64,000 bases of DNA from Adiantum capillus-veneris (Eukaryota; Streptophyta; Polypodiopsida; Polypodiales; Pteridaceae): the NCBI GenBank assembly GCA_014529385.2, contig CM043958.1, positions 85,851,525-85,915,524 on the forward strand. The letters run 5' to 3'. Of the stretch, positions 53,691 through 63,381 are shown piece by piece; positions within the stretch are counted from its first letter, which is position 1, and each line of letters begins with the position of its first letter. The notes beneath the pieces are model-generated. The model worked only from the letters and a program-made list of their open reading frames with translations. It searched no databases and was not told the origin of the DNA. Position numbers and translations under genes: made by a program.

Positions 53691-54221
53691 ATGGACTCTC
53701 TCATCACGAAAGAGTGTCTTGGTGTGTTGTTTACAATTCAACAAGCTGCTTTCCGTAGAAGATTTTTTGTCTCTCCCCTCTCAGGATGTGATATGATTTT
53801 GGCCATTCGATGGTTTCATGAGCATAACCCTCTCATTAATTGGGCCAAAAATACATTCACTTTCAATCCCAAAAGTGACTCTCCCATTGTCATTCGTGGA
53901 GAGCAAGTTGTTCATTCTCCCTCTCTCATTGCTAATGTGCAGGCGAAGATTGGACGGATTCAGGAGAAGGAGACTCTCTCAGTCTCTTCTTCTCCAAAGC
54001 ATGACACACGGGATTTGCATGGTTATGAGAAGTATGATGAATTGAATGATAATGATGAGCATCATGATTTGAATGACAATGATTTGCATGATGATGATTT
54101 AAATGACAATGATAAGCATGATGATTTGGATGATAATGATGAGCATGATGATTTGCATGATCAAGATGTGATTTCTTACAAGCATGATGATTCACATGAT
54201 CAAGATGTGATTTCTCACTAG
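53691..54221 (+). pseudogene. A3 protease end and acidic repeat
   Basis: The frame has S-G-C-D-M-I-L-A-I-R-W-F (protease C-terminal motif) and N-W-A-K-N-T-F-T-F. Then K-E-T-L-S-V-S-S leads into about 60 residues built of H-D-D-L-N-D-N-D units. The DNA repeat is an 18-24 bp minisatellite kept in frame. A TAG stop separates it from the second ORF. Confidence 0.75.
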
Positions 54222-54230
54222 CATGATGAG

Positions 54231-54743
54231 TTGCAAGAAGAAGATGTGATTGTTCACAAGGATGATGGTTCAGTTGATGCTTTTTCTAGCGAAGCTAACC
54301 TCGTTGTAGATTCGATCAATCACGAAGAATCGATCTTGGCTCTCGAGTCGAGGTCCGCAGAACCCCCTCAGAAAGATCCGATCAAACAGGAAGAATCTAT
54401 CTTGGCTCTCGAGCCTAGGTCCAAAGAACCCTTACAGGAAGTATTATGTGTTCGAATGATTAGTAAGCACACGTTGTTCGAGTGTTTCGTTTGTGATCGT
54501 TTCCTGTATTTTAGTCAGTGTCTTTATGTGATCCCTTTTCCTAGGCATGACATATTGTACGTTGAGCACGTTCCACTCATGAATGAGCACGAATGTATGC
54601 GGATTGTTCATGAAAAGCTGAAAAGTATGCATTCAAGGAAGTCACATTTCATGTCTCTTCCTTGGCACGACTCAGTTGTAGAAAGAGCACATGAAAGTAT
54701 GAGCACCAAGCATGGGCATTTCTGTTGTGAATTGCCACAGTAG
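54231..54743 (+). CDS. A3 unknown protein (family A second ORF)
   Basis: This 170-codon frame is the counterpart of A2 17566-18405. Shared landmarks are E-S-I-L-A-L-E repeats, L-C-V-R-M-I-S, L-Y-V-I-P-F-P-R-H-D-I-L, R-I-V-H-E-K-L-K, S-L-P-W-H-D and A-H-E-S-M-S-T-K-H. It stops at TAG 54741. Similarity to A2 continues to about 54920 through further stops. Function is unknown. Conservation of frame between copies argues that it was once translated. Confidence 0.6.
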   Translation: MQEEDVIVHKDDGSVDAFSSEANLVVDSINHEESILALESRSAEPPQKDPIKQEESILALEPRSKEPLQEVLCVRMISKHTLFECFVCDRFLYFSQCLYVIPFPRHDILYVEHVPLMNEHECMRIVHEKLKSMHSRKSHFMSLPWHDSVVERAHESMSTKHGHFCCELPQ

Positions 54744-54938
54744 ATTGATTTAGATCAGAAATGAAAGATTCGATCTCATTGTTTGCATGTCTTGGATGAA
54801 TGAGTTGGCAATCCGTCTCTTTGTTCATCTACATTGCATGCACAGTCTTTGAGGAAGACAAGATTTTTTCCACTCACTTTACATGGAATAGGTATGTTCA
54901 TGGTTTTGTGTTGAAAATGGTTTCAGGAATTTTCAACC

Positions 54939-55184
54939 ATGGAGATTCTTGAAGAAGAAAGAAGCATGACTCTCGACGAAGTTGAAGCATCGAAGGAAAC
55001 CCAAAAGACTTTGAGTCGCTTTCGGTGCGGCCCAAAGAAGCAAGCGTTGCAGACCTTTATGAAGTTCAAGTACCGCACGAGCCACACATCAGAGTGGGCC
55101 GACGAAGAGTCCCTTCCAGGATTCCGGATGCTATTGGCGATCTCCCTCGACGCCATACAATTCGGTATCAGTACCTCACTTTGA
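54939..55184 (+). CDS. A3 small 3' ORF next to the purine tract
   Basis: 81 codons, M-E-I-L-E-E-E-R-S-M-T to S-T-S-L. The TGA stop lies in the CTTTGAAAAGGAGGGAA purine tract. It is homologous to the A2 and A1 frames. Confidence 0.55.
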   Translation: MEILEEERSMTLDEVEASKETQKTLSRFRCGPKKQALQTFMKFKYRTSHTSEWADEESLPGFRMLLAISLDAIQFGISTSL

Positions 55185-55195
55185 AAAGGAGGGAA

Positions 55196-56394
55196 TGTCA
55201 CGTGACACATCCAACCCTATGTGTCCGTGGACAAACTACAGCACGACAAGGGTTCAGTCAGTCCAGTCAGTCTAGCTTATAAGTGATCTGGCACTTTTGT
55301 GAGTCTACTCGTACACCGTGCATGCCCAGTCACTTAGATTAGATGCATATCCTCTGGTTGCACACAACGTGATCATAAGCATTCCCATCAGAATCCATCA
55401 GAATCCTTCAGGAGAATTTTCCAATGCATTTAGCCTATTTTCCCTATTTTTGACATTTTTCACTTGTTATTTTTAAGTGACTTTTGTTGGAAAGTACGTA
55501 GGGCAAATTGAGTAAGTTTGTATATAAGCAAACCTAGACTAGCACTAATTCGCAGAAGAGGCAGCACGAGCACCTTGCTCAACAGGCAACTTCTCAGCAA
55601 GAACCCCTTGGTGGTTTCCCCTCCAAGCAAGATTTCCCCTAGCCTAGCGTTTTCCATCAACCCCAAATTCTAGCGTTTTTGATCCAGACCAACATCGCCA
55701 CAAGATCCCAGAACTAGCGTTTTTGAAGCAAGCACTCATCGCCAAGAAGTCCTCAGCCCTGGCGTTTTTCAAGAGCCTAGCGTTTCCAGATTTGAGCCTT
55801 TGAGCATGGAGATTTTCAGCAAATGAAGACCTGCAGTTTTCAGCCCTAAGCCATCAGTTTTCAGCCCTGAAGACCTGCAGTTTTCAGCCCTGAAGACCTG
55901 CAGTTTTCAGCCCTCATAGCAGCAGATTTTCAGCGACAAAGATCGGCAGAAATCAGCCCCAATTCAGCATTTTGATTTGCAGCAGATTTCAGCCTTGAGC
56001 GTTTTTGGACAGCAAATAAAGAGTAGCAGATTTCAGCCCCTTAAATCTGTTCTGTCATATCCATCGTCAACATCGATCTAACCTAGACTTGCATCAGTCA
56101 CATGCATTCAGTTTGTACCAGTTTGTGCAATCAATAGTAGACCACTCTCGCCGACGAGAGTGGGGCCTTTGGAGGAGTTTTTTACAACTGTTTTGGTGTC
56201 GTATTTCTCTTCTCTCTCTATCTCTCAGTCTCATGCGCCTTCATTCACAGTGTTCATCCACTTTGTTGTGTCCATTGCACTCTCTCACTGAAGGAACAGA
56301 AGGCTCTCCCTTCCGTAAGTGAAAGGAACCTTGAGCACAGTTCGGAGCACTCATCTTGAGCAAAGTTCAAACATTCATTCCGCTACACCTTACA
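55196..56394 (+). repeat. A3 3' LTR
   Basis: 1,199 bp, TGTCACGTGACAC to CACCTTACA. It includes a tandem 29-bp repeat of GACCTGCAGTTTTCAGCCCT type near 55827-55918. Confidence 0.92.
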
Positions 56395-56399
56395 CTACA

Positions 56400-56845
56400 A
56401 GACAGCTTTTCGGATGACCTTCGGTTTATTTAAATTTTTGGTGATGCCTTTTGGCCTTATCAATGCTCCAATGACCTTTAACCAAATGATGGACAGATTT
56501 TCAGAGAGTACAGATCTTTTGTTGGCACTTTCTTTGATGACATTATTGTCTTCTCCAAGGATGAGGCAGAACATAGAGAGCATCTGCTACAGGTCTTTCA
56601 GGCATTGCGAGATCAAGTTGGTGATTAATGCAAAGAAGAGTGAATTTTTCCTACCAGGGATACACTTTTTGGGACACATCGTCTCAACAGCAGGAGTGCA
56701 TATGGAACCGGCCAAGATTGAGACTATACGTGATTGGCCCGATTTGAAGAATGTCCATGAAGTTGGAAGCTTCTTGGGCTTATGTTCTTACTATCGGCGG
56801 TTCATTGAAAGTTTGCTGAGGTTGCTTCCCCTTTGCATTTGTTGA
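56400..56845 (+). pseudogene. C4 RT, C-terminal half
   Basis: It resumes with T-A-F-R-M-T-F-G-L-F-K-F-L-V-M-P-F-G-L. The catalytic F-F-D-D-I-I-V-F lies in another frame near 56525-56555, and G-L-C-S-Y-Y-R-R-F-I follows. Two frame changes disable it. Confidence 0.82.
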
Positions 56846-58446
56846 CACAGAAAGAAGACCCTTTCTCGTGGGGACCCACATAGGTGACTGCCTTTCAGAC
56901 ATTGAAAGAGAAATTGACTACGAGACCAGTTTAGACTTGGCCGGATTTGCAGAAGTCATTCGAAGTATATTGGTGATGCTTGTGGTCGTAGTCTGGGTGC
57001 GGTCTTAATGCTAGAAGGCCACGTCATTGCCTATGAGAGCCGATTGTTTTCAAGGCCGGAATTGACAGCACAAATATATGAGAAAGAGCTTTTGGCGGTT
57101 ATCCATGCTCTTGCTCAGTGGCGACATTACCTACTGGGAGCCGATTTTACGGTCTTCACATATCACCAGAGTTTACGCTACTTCTTGTCATTGAAGCAGC
57201 TATCGGAAAAGCAGATGCGATGGGCAAACATCTTGTCACGGTTTCACTTCCAAATTGTCCATGTGCAGGGACAGAAGAACTTGGTGACAGGTGCTTTGTC
57301 CCGGAAGCCGTTGGTTCTGTCTATTTTCGCGATACATCATAGAAGCTTCGAGGATATGGTCGATCAGTATGCCACAGATCCAGATTTTGCAGATGTATTC
57401 GCTCGAATACAGAATGGGGAGGTAGTAGCGGGATATTCCATTCGGGATGGCTACTTGATGAAGAAAATGATGTTGTGCGTTATACAATCGTTGAGGGAAA
57501 AGGTTCTAACCGAATGCCACTGTCCACCATTTATGGGTCACCGCGGCATTGATACCACCTTAAAAGGTGTGGAGAGATACTTCTTTTGGCCGAGACTCAA
57601 GGACGTGGACGATTTTGTACGCAGTTGCTTGGTATGCCAGAAGGTCAAGTTTGATAGGCATAAAAGCACAGGGATTGTTACAACCTTTACCCATTCCCAC
57701 GGGCCCCTAGGAAAGTATTGCTATGGATTTCATTTTTGATCTCTCAAAGACACAGAGTGGGCACGATGGTATCTGAACTGTTATTGACAGATTTAGCAAG
57801 CAAGCTCATTTCATTCCAGTGAAGGAAACAGTCAAGCCGGATCACTTAGCGAGACTGTTCATTGCCCAGATATTCAAATTACATGGCATGCCTGAGACAA
57901 TTGTTTCTGACAAAGATCCCCGATTCACGAGTTTGTTTTGAAAGGCTATTTGGAAAAACATTGGCACGCAGTTGCACTTTTCGTCGTCTTTCCACCCGCA
58001 GACAGATGGGCAATCTGACATTGCAAATTCAGTCGTACTGGAGTTATTGAGGTCTTACATTTCGGATTAGAAGACTCAATGGGAAAAGTATTTGCCCTAA
58101 GGTGCTCCGAAGGTTCCACCCTTCCTAAGCACGAAGGATAAGATTTTTGAAGCCGACCAGTACACGAGGGACTTGGACACTGCTTTTGCCAAGGTCCGGA
58201 AGGCTTTACAGAAATCTCAAGAAAGACAGAAAAAGGCAGCAAATTGATATCGTCGCGATTTGAAATTTAAGGAGAACGATTGGGTGCTCTTACATTTGAG
58301 AAGGCACGCCTGAGAAAGACAAAGGAAAAGGAGAGGCTTTTTCCAAAGCTTAGCATAAGATACTATGGGCCTTTCCAGATAACCGAAAAGAAAAATGATG
58401 TCTCCTTTAGACCGAAGCTGCCCGATACTTGGAGAATTCACAATGT
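56846..58446 (+). pseudogene. C4 RNase H and integrase
   Basis: The frame 57008-57739 has H-V-I-A-Y-E-S-R, E-K-E-L-L-A-V-I-H-A-L and G-A-L-S-R-K-P. The integrase finger follows with G-H-R-G-I-D-T-T and C-L-V-C-Q-K-V-K-F. After a frame change come V-S-D-K-D-P-R-F-T-S and H-P-Q-T-D-G-Q-S-D, where Asp follows Ser and the catalytic Glu is absent. The last recognisable part is Y-Y-G-P-F-Q-I-T-E and W-R-I-H-N-V. Confidence 0.82.
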
Positions 58447-58709
58447 TTAGCATCTTGTCCAAAAGCTGCCAGCGCAAATAACGAAAATCTGTACAGCGCC
58501 ACATCAGCAGCTGTCAGCGCAAATCACGGAAATCACTACAGTCTGCAACGTCAGCAGCCAGCATAAAACGCAGGATTCCGTACAGTCTGCCACGTCAACA
58601 GTCAGCGTGAAACACAAGATTCCGTACAGTCTGCTTCTTCGTTAGGGTCTAGGCCCCTCGGCCAATGGCTCCGTTCTTCAGTGGCTTGACACGTCATCAA
58701 TTTGTGACA
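58447..58709 (-). repeat. C1 5' LTR, remnant
   Basis: Matches 44955-45240 of the C1 3' LTR and ends TTTGTGACA, followed by the GCGGA duplication. Confidence 0.85.
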
Positions 58710-58714
58710 GCGGA

Positions 58715-60684
58715 AGATGCAAAAGAGACAAGAACTGGCGCATGATCCGGTGGACACCTCGACTCCGATCTAGAACGCCTCCAATTCCACATACTAACAC
58801 CCCCTCTCAGCAACTGATGCTGAACAAACCGCATGAAGCCGAAGATGTCAGGCAAATGATGCAAATGTCTGTTGCCATGTCCACTGAAGGATATTCCATG
58901 AGTGTAGCAGCAGTATGGGGTGTCTTGATCTCTGAGAGATCGAGATGGTAAAGTGTCGTCATGAGTAGTGTAGTAGACTGTTGTACTCCGCTAATGCAGT
59001 GTGAAGTTATTGCGTGAAGGTCCCGAACTGAGTGTGAAAACAACTCCTTGTCGTAAAAGGAGTGCCAATAGACCTGCAAGTGTCCTGCCCAATAGGATCT
59101 GTGGTGTCTATAGTCAAACTGTCTGGAGAAAATGGGGAAGCCCAGAAACCATCATGAGAATGACTTGAATGAATCTGTAACCCAAGGTGGCCAGGTGGCT
59201 ATGCTGTGTAAAACTTTTGGAAGGCCAGATATAGCAATCCGCGTCGTAAACTCCCTCCGAAACAAGGAAAGCGAGACTTAACAGTCTGCACCGTAGAAGC
59301 TACCGTAAGCTGCAGCAGTCACCGAGAGATCGCACAGACCACCACCAGATGGTGTCCTGTCAGTAGGTAGGGTAATCCAAGATGAGGGAAAAGCCAGACT
59401 CTTAACAGTCTGCGCTGTGAAGATCCTCTGAGAAGGGGAAAGGCCAGACCAATCTGTCTGCGTCGTCTTGCATGTATCTCCTGCCTCCAATCCTTCGATG
59501 TCAACCAAAAACGAATCCGCACCAACAACACGACCAAACCGCATCTCGGTGTGGCTCTCAATGTGAATGAGTTGGGAGTGACCTACTACCCAGGTCGAGG
59601 GATAAGTCAGCTGTAAGGTTACCGAGGGTGAGTGTAAGCAACTCTGAAGGTAGCAATCCAAATGATCAGGAGTGTAGTAGAGCAACTGCACTACCATCCA
59701 AGCCAATCTCCGGGTGACTCCTGATGTAGTTGTGTAATGATGCCTGATCTCCCGCATCTCGTCGGTAAACTCTCAAAGAGAGTCCAAAGCATTGAAGTCC
59801 CACTCCAATCTATAGATCCAAGCAATGAACTTGTCCAAGAAGAGATCTAAGATCCTTTCCCTAAGTTCATGTAGATGCTCCTGTGTAAGCAAGTAATCTG
59901 ATATGTCGAGGTCAAGTGGTAAGTGTCTATCCACCAAAGATGGTGGTGTCTTCTCCAGGAATGTTGGAATCCCATATGCCATGAGCATGGCCATACCTCG
60001 TGTGAACTCCTCTTATGAGTGCATAGGTGTGTCCATAGCAAACCACAAGTCACCACCCCCTCTGGAGTGCGCAACCGCCAAATGATGGCTCGAATGAATG
60101 GATCTCCCAAGGATCGTACGCCCGTAGATGATCAAGCCGATGTCGAAGATACCGTGTACTGCAACAGTCACTGAGAGACCACACGGACCACCATCAGATT
60201 GTGTCCTGGCAGGAGGTAACTTCATCCTCTATGAAAACACAAGCCAAGAGGCTACTGTCCACCCAAAAACGCAACTGTGAGGTGACGAAAACGCTGCTGT
60301 CCAGCGATTTTCAGTATGCTCGCATGCTCTCGGCAGTGTCCGGAGCGGTGCAAAGGGTGTAGGGAGGGTGGGGAATCAATGTCACAACCACTGGTGGGCT
60401 GAAAACAGAGAAAACAGCAGGGGTTAATGGCTGAATTCTGATGATCTGAAGAGGAATCTCGTTGGCAAGGCACCGGATGCCGAGCCGGTGGGGTAAAGAT
60501 CTGAGTGGGCTGATGCTGACGCTGCCCCCCTCTGCTAAAAACGCAAGGTTTTACACCAAAATCGCAGATGGGTTGCAAAAACGATGATGGAGGGAGGAAT
60601 TTTCCGGCGATGGATGGTGCCCAAAAGGGTAGCGCTAGGCAGCCAGGAGGTGATCACCCTGTGTGAATGCAAAAACACAGGTGG
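58715..60684 (-). other. Flank of C3/C5 with an unassigned ORF
   Basis: Apart from about 70 bp that may continue C3 gag, this 2 kb holds no recognised retroelement domain. A related 60-bp motif (CACCGAGAGATCGCACAGAC and neighbours) occurs at about 59317-59375 and 60168-60225. A minus-strand frame is described separately. Confidence 0.5.
59278..59994 (-). pseudogene. Unknown ORF with one stop
   Basis: In one phase the minus strand reads 239 codons broken by a single TGA at 59773-59775. The first part has L-D-L-F-L-D-K-F-I-A-W-I-Y-R-L-E-W-D-F and the second T-T-S-G-V-T-R-R-L-A-W-M-V-V-Q-L-L. The helical, Leu/Arg-rich start could be gag-like, but I recognise no family. It may belong to an unidentified LTR element. 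Confidence 0.4.
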
Positions 60685-61416
60685 TGTCACAAGGCGGGCA
60701 CCACGTGCCAATAGAAAAGATCAGACTGAACAGACTTTTAGTACTTCAATAACAACTGAACTAAAAGAGAGAGACGACACATGACACGGAGTGGCGGAAT
60801 TCCACTCCAGAGAGTATTGGCCCCAAACCTTGGCACCCCTTTCGATATTTCTTTATATTGCATCATCAAAGTAGAAGCTGGTACTCCAGACTCTGCACCT
60901 TCTCCAGGAAGCATGCCAAAGAATGAGCCCTAGCCTCATATTTAAAGGCCCTTGGCCTAAAAAGCAGTTACAGTAAAACTCAAAAGCTTCTGGTCCAAAA
61001 GCAAAGCCAAAAGCTGCCAGCATAAATCACGAAAATCCGTACAGCCTACCACGTCATCAATCAGCGCAAAACGCGGAAATCTGCCCTTAGGTTAGGGTTA
61101 GGGTTTTTACAATTTTTGGGTTTTTGGCAGCAAAATTAGGGTTTGCAAGTTTTAGGGTTAGGGTTTCAAGAATTAGGGTTTCAACAATTAGGGTTTTTGG
61201 CAAAAATTAGGGTTTGCATGTTTTAGGGTTAGGGTTTCCAAAATTAGGGTTTCAACAGTTAGGGTTTCTTGCAAAAATTAGGGTTAGGGTTTTTGCTCTC
61301 GGGCAACAACGTCATCACTTTGTGACACTTCTTCTGTTACTTGTTCTTCTTAGGGTTTAGGCCCCTCGGCCGGTAGCTCCGTTCTTCAGTAGGTCAACAC
61401 GTCAGCAGTTTGTTAC
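60685..61416 (-). repeat. C5 3' LTR with telomere-like array
   Basis: From TGTCACAAGGCGGG to CAGTTTGTTACA. Bases 61085-61300 contain about fifteen TTAGGGTT units mixed with GCAAAAATT and TTTTTGG spacers. Confidence 0.9.
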
Positions 61417-61428
61417 ATCTCCCCTTCT
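61417..61428 (-). promoter_or_regulatory. C5 polypurine tract
   Basis: Minus-strand AAGAAGGGGAGA directly precedes the 3' LTR start TGTAACAAAC. Confidence 0.85.
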
Positions 61429-62080
61429 TGAAAGAGAGTAATCGTCCTCGAGTACAGCATATCTGCAAAACAACTCAAGTTAGCTCAAAAATTTCCGAGG
61501 GACATTCCGAGGAACAATCAATTTGCTCTTTTTATTAAGGAGTTAGCTTCTCCTTTCTGCTCTTTTGATCAAGGAGTTAGCTTCTCCTTTCGGCTGTTTT
61601 GATCAAGGAGTTAGCTTCTCCTTTCGTCCAGATCGGAACTCTTGATATTCCGGCGTAGTAAAATTAGCCATCACACCCAGACCGTACTGATCTTCCACGG
61701 GTGTCTTGATGCACTAAAATTACATACCCAGGCAATCTCATCCAATTAGGAATATTCATTAGTTGGCACATCACAATGCAACACAAATGCTCACATATAC
61801 ATGTTACAAGACATAGAAACATAAAGCCGTCGATGAACACTCCCTTCACAAATAACCATCCAGGTCCGGGCCATGAGATGTTCAACTACTCCCTCGTCAC
61901 TCCTCCCGCAAGTAACCTAAAAAGGTCCGGGCCATGAGATATAGAGGCCTTTTACAACCAAACGCCCCCCAGACCGCAGCCTACGTTGTTTGGAGATGCT
62001 GAGAGTAACCCCTGCTCAGACTTCTTAATACTCCTCCCGCATAACCATCCAGGTCTGGGCCATGAGTAACAACAACAATA

Positions 62081-62392
62081 CTCCCCCTGTAAATAACCAC
62101 AAGGGTCCGGGCCATGAGTAAAAACAACACTTTTCAATCATTCAATACTCCCCCCGCAAATAACCACAAGGGTCCGGCCATGAGTAAAAACAACACTTTT
62201 CAATCATTCAATACTCCCCCCGCAAATAACCACAAGGGTCCGGGCCATGAGTAAATACAACACTTTTCAATCATTCAATACTCCCCCCGCAAATAACCAC
62301 AAGGGTCCGGGCCATGAGTAAAAACAACACTTTTCAATCATTCAATACTCCCCCCGCAAATAACCACAAGGGTCCAGGCCATGAGTATGAAC
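62081..62392. repeat. Five tandem 66-67 bp units
   Basis: Units start at about 62081, 62148, 62214, 62281 and 62348 with TACTCCCCCCGCAAATAACC and contain GGTCCGGGCCATGAGTAAA. More diverged copies lie at 61640-62080 and in C1 at about 45625. On the element's sense strand each unit carries a GCGGGGGGAGTA purine run. Confidence 0.92.
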
Positions 62393-62399
62393 AAGCATT

Positions 62400-63369
62400 C
62401 TCAAACATCATTTCTCACTTCTCCACCCGGGAGTAAAATCACCAATCATTGACACCAGTATCAAACCACAGTCAAACAATTCAAATCGGCACCAAAACAG
62501 GTTCAAAACAGATAGCATCCATTTCAAACAAATTCCAAACAGGATCACCAAACAAGTTCTCAAACAGATTTGAAACTTAAAAAAAGCAATCTCGACATCA
62601 GTCGAGCTCAAAAAGTCGACCGACTTTCCATCTTGGAACCTACACCAAAAATTAGGGTTAGGTTCATTCCGTAAGGTTGTAGCCGAGCACAGCATGGTCC
62701 ATCAGCTCTTGGACAGACAGTGTTTTCGTTGGCGGCGATGGTAGTCCCAAGATAGCAATCGCACAAGGTCATCTGCTCGTGAAGAGACATCTACTGAAAG
62801 ATGTCAAGAAATTTCAAGTTATAATTTGCTAGGGTTTCCATGGCAAGCATTTCAGGATACCCCACTCTGCCAGAAGTTGCACTCTGAAGGAAGATGTCAG
62901 AAACCATATAACTTTAAGCAAAAATTTTCTTGAAAGCTTGCAAAGTACTTGGAGTATGCTGCTTGGTAGCTGTATACATCAACATCTGCATGGCACTGCT
63001 TCTGAGAGAGAAAACAGTGACTTGAAACAAATATGGATCCTTCTCTTGCAAGTGATCTTAATTGTCTTATGCACTGTAAGACAATGCGGTGAAGACGGGA
63101 GCGCGCCTGTAAGACACTGTAAGACAGTGACTTGAAACAAATATGGATCCTTCTCTTGCAAGTGATCTTAATTGGCTTATGCACTGTAAGACACTGCGGT
63201 GAAGACGGGAGCGCGCCCGATGCGCGATGAAGTAAGGGTGGGAGTGGCTATTGAGTTTGGGTTCTAGTGAGTCCGGGTTGGAGGGCGAAGATACCTCAAA
63301 TAAAATTCAAAAAGCTTTGTCTGCTCTTTTGCAGTACCGGTATGCTTTGAGAAAAGCACACGACTGATG
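62400..63369 (-). other. C5 internal region without coding sequence
   Basis: AT-rich sequence with AAACAG repeats (62440-62580). A tandem duplication of about 110 bp (63015-63124 and 63125-63218) starts CAGTGACTTGAAACAAATAT. No gag or pol motif is visible on either strand. Confidence 0.6.
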
Positions 63370-63381
63370 CCCTCATACCAC

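Larger units (their letters stand above)
51311..56394 (+). mobile_element. LTR element A3 (family A)
   Basis: The flanks are CTACA (51306-51310 and 56395-56399). The 5' LTR (51311 to about 52033) is fused to the leader by a deletion that removed its last third, the primer site and most of the leader. The 3' LTR is 55196-56394 (1,199 bp). Between them lie gag, knuckle, protease and the unknown second ORF, but no RT or integrase. It is the best-preserved gag-protease of the family here. Confidence 0.9.
45698..58446 (+). mobile_element. LTR element C4 (gypsy), lacks its 3' end
   Basis: The 5' LTR is 45698-46263. A primer site GTGGTATCAGAGTGCGGG follows. Then come gag (46417-47324, 49942-50352), protease (50384-50884), RT (50930-51305, 56400-56830), RNase H and integrase (57008-58446). 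It was interrupted first by a Copia-type element in gag and then by A3 in RT. It ends abruptly at H-N-V near the pol C-terminus against the C1 LTR, so its 3' LTR is missing. Confidence 0.85.
44633..58709 (-). mobile_element. LTR element C1 (reverse), mostly replaced by C4
   Basis: It is bounded by GCGGA (44628-44632 and 58710-58714), 14 kb apart. The left side is a complete 3' LTR (44633-45240) with a purine tract and about 450 bp of internal sequence. The right side is the first about 263 bp of the 5' LTR (58447-58709). The centre is the opposite-strand element C4, so most of C1, including any genes, is gone. Confidence 0.8.

Noticed and set aside
61081-61300. A true chromosome-end telomere
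   Set aside because: The repeats are degenerate, interrupted by spacers and contained within both LTRs of C5, with more element sequence on either side.
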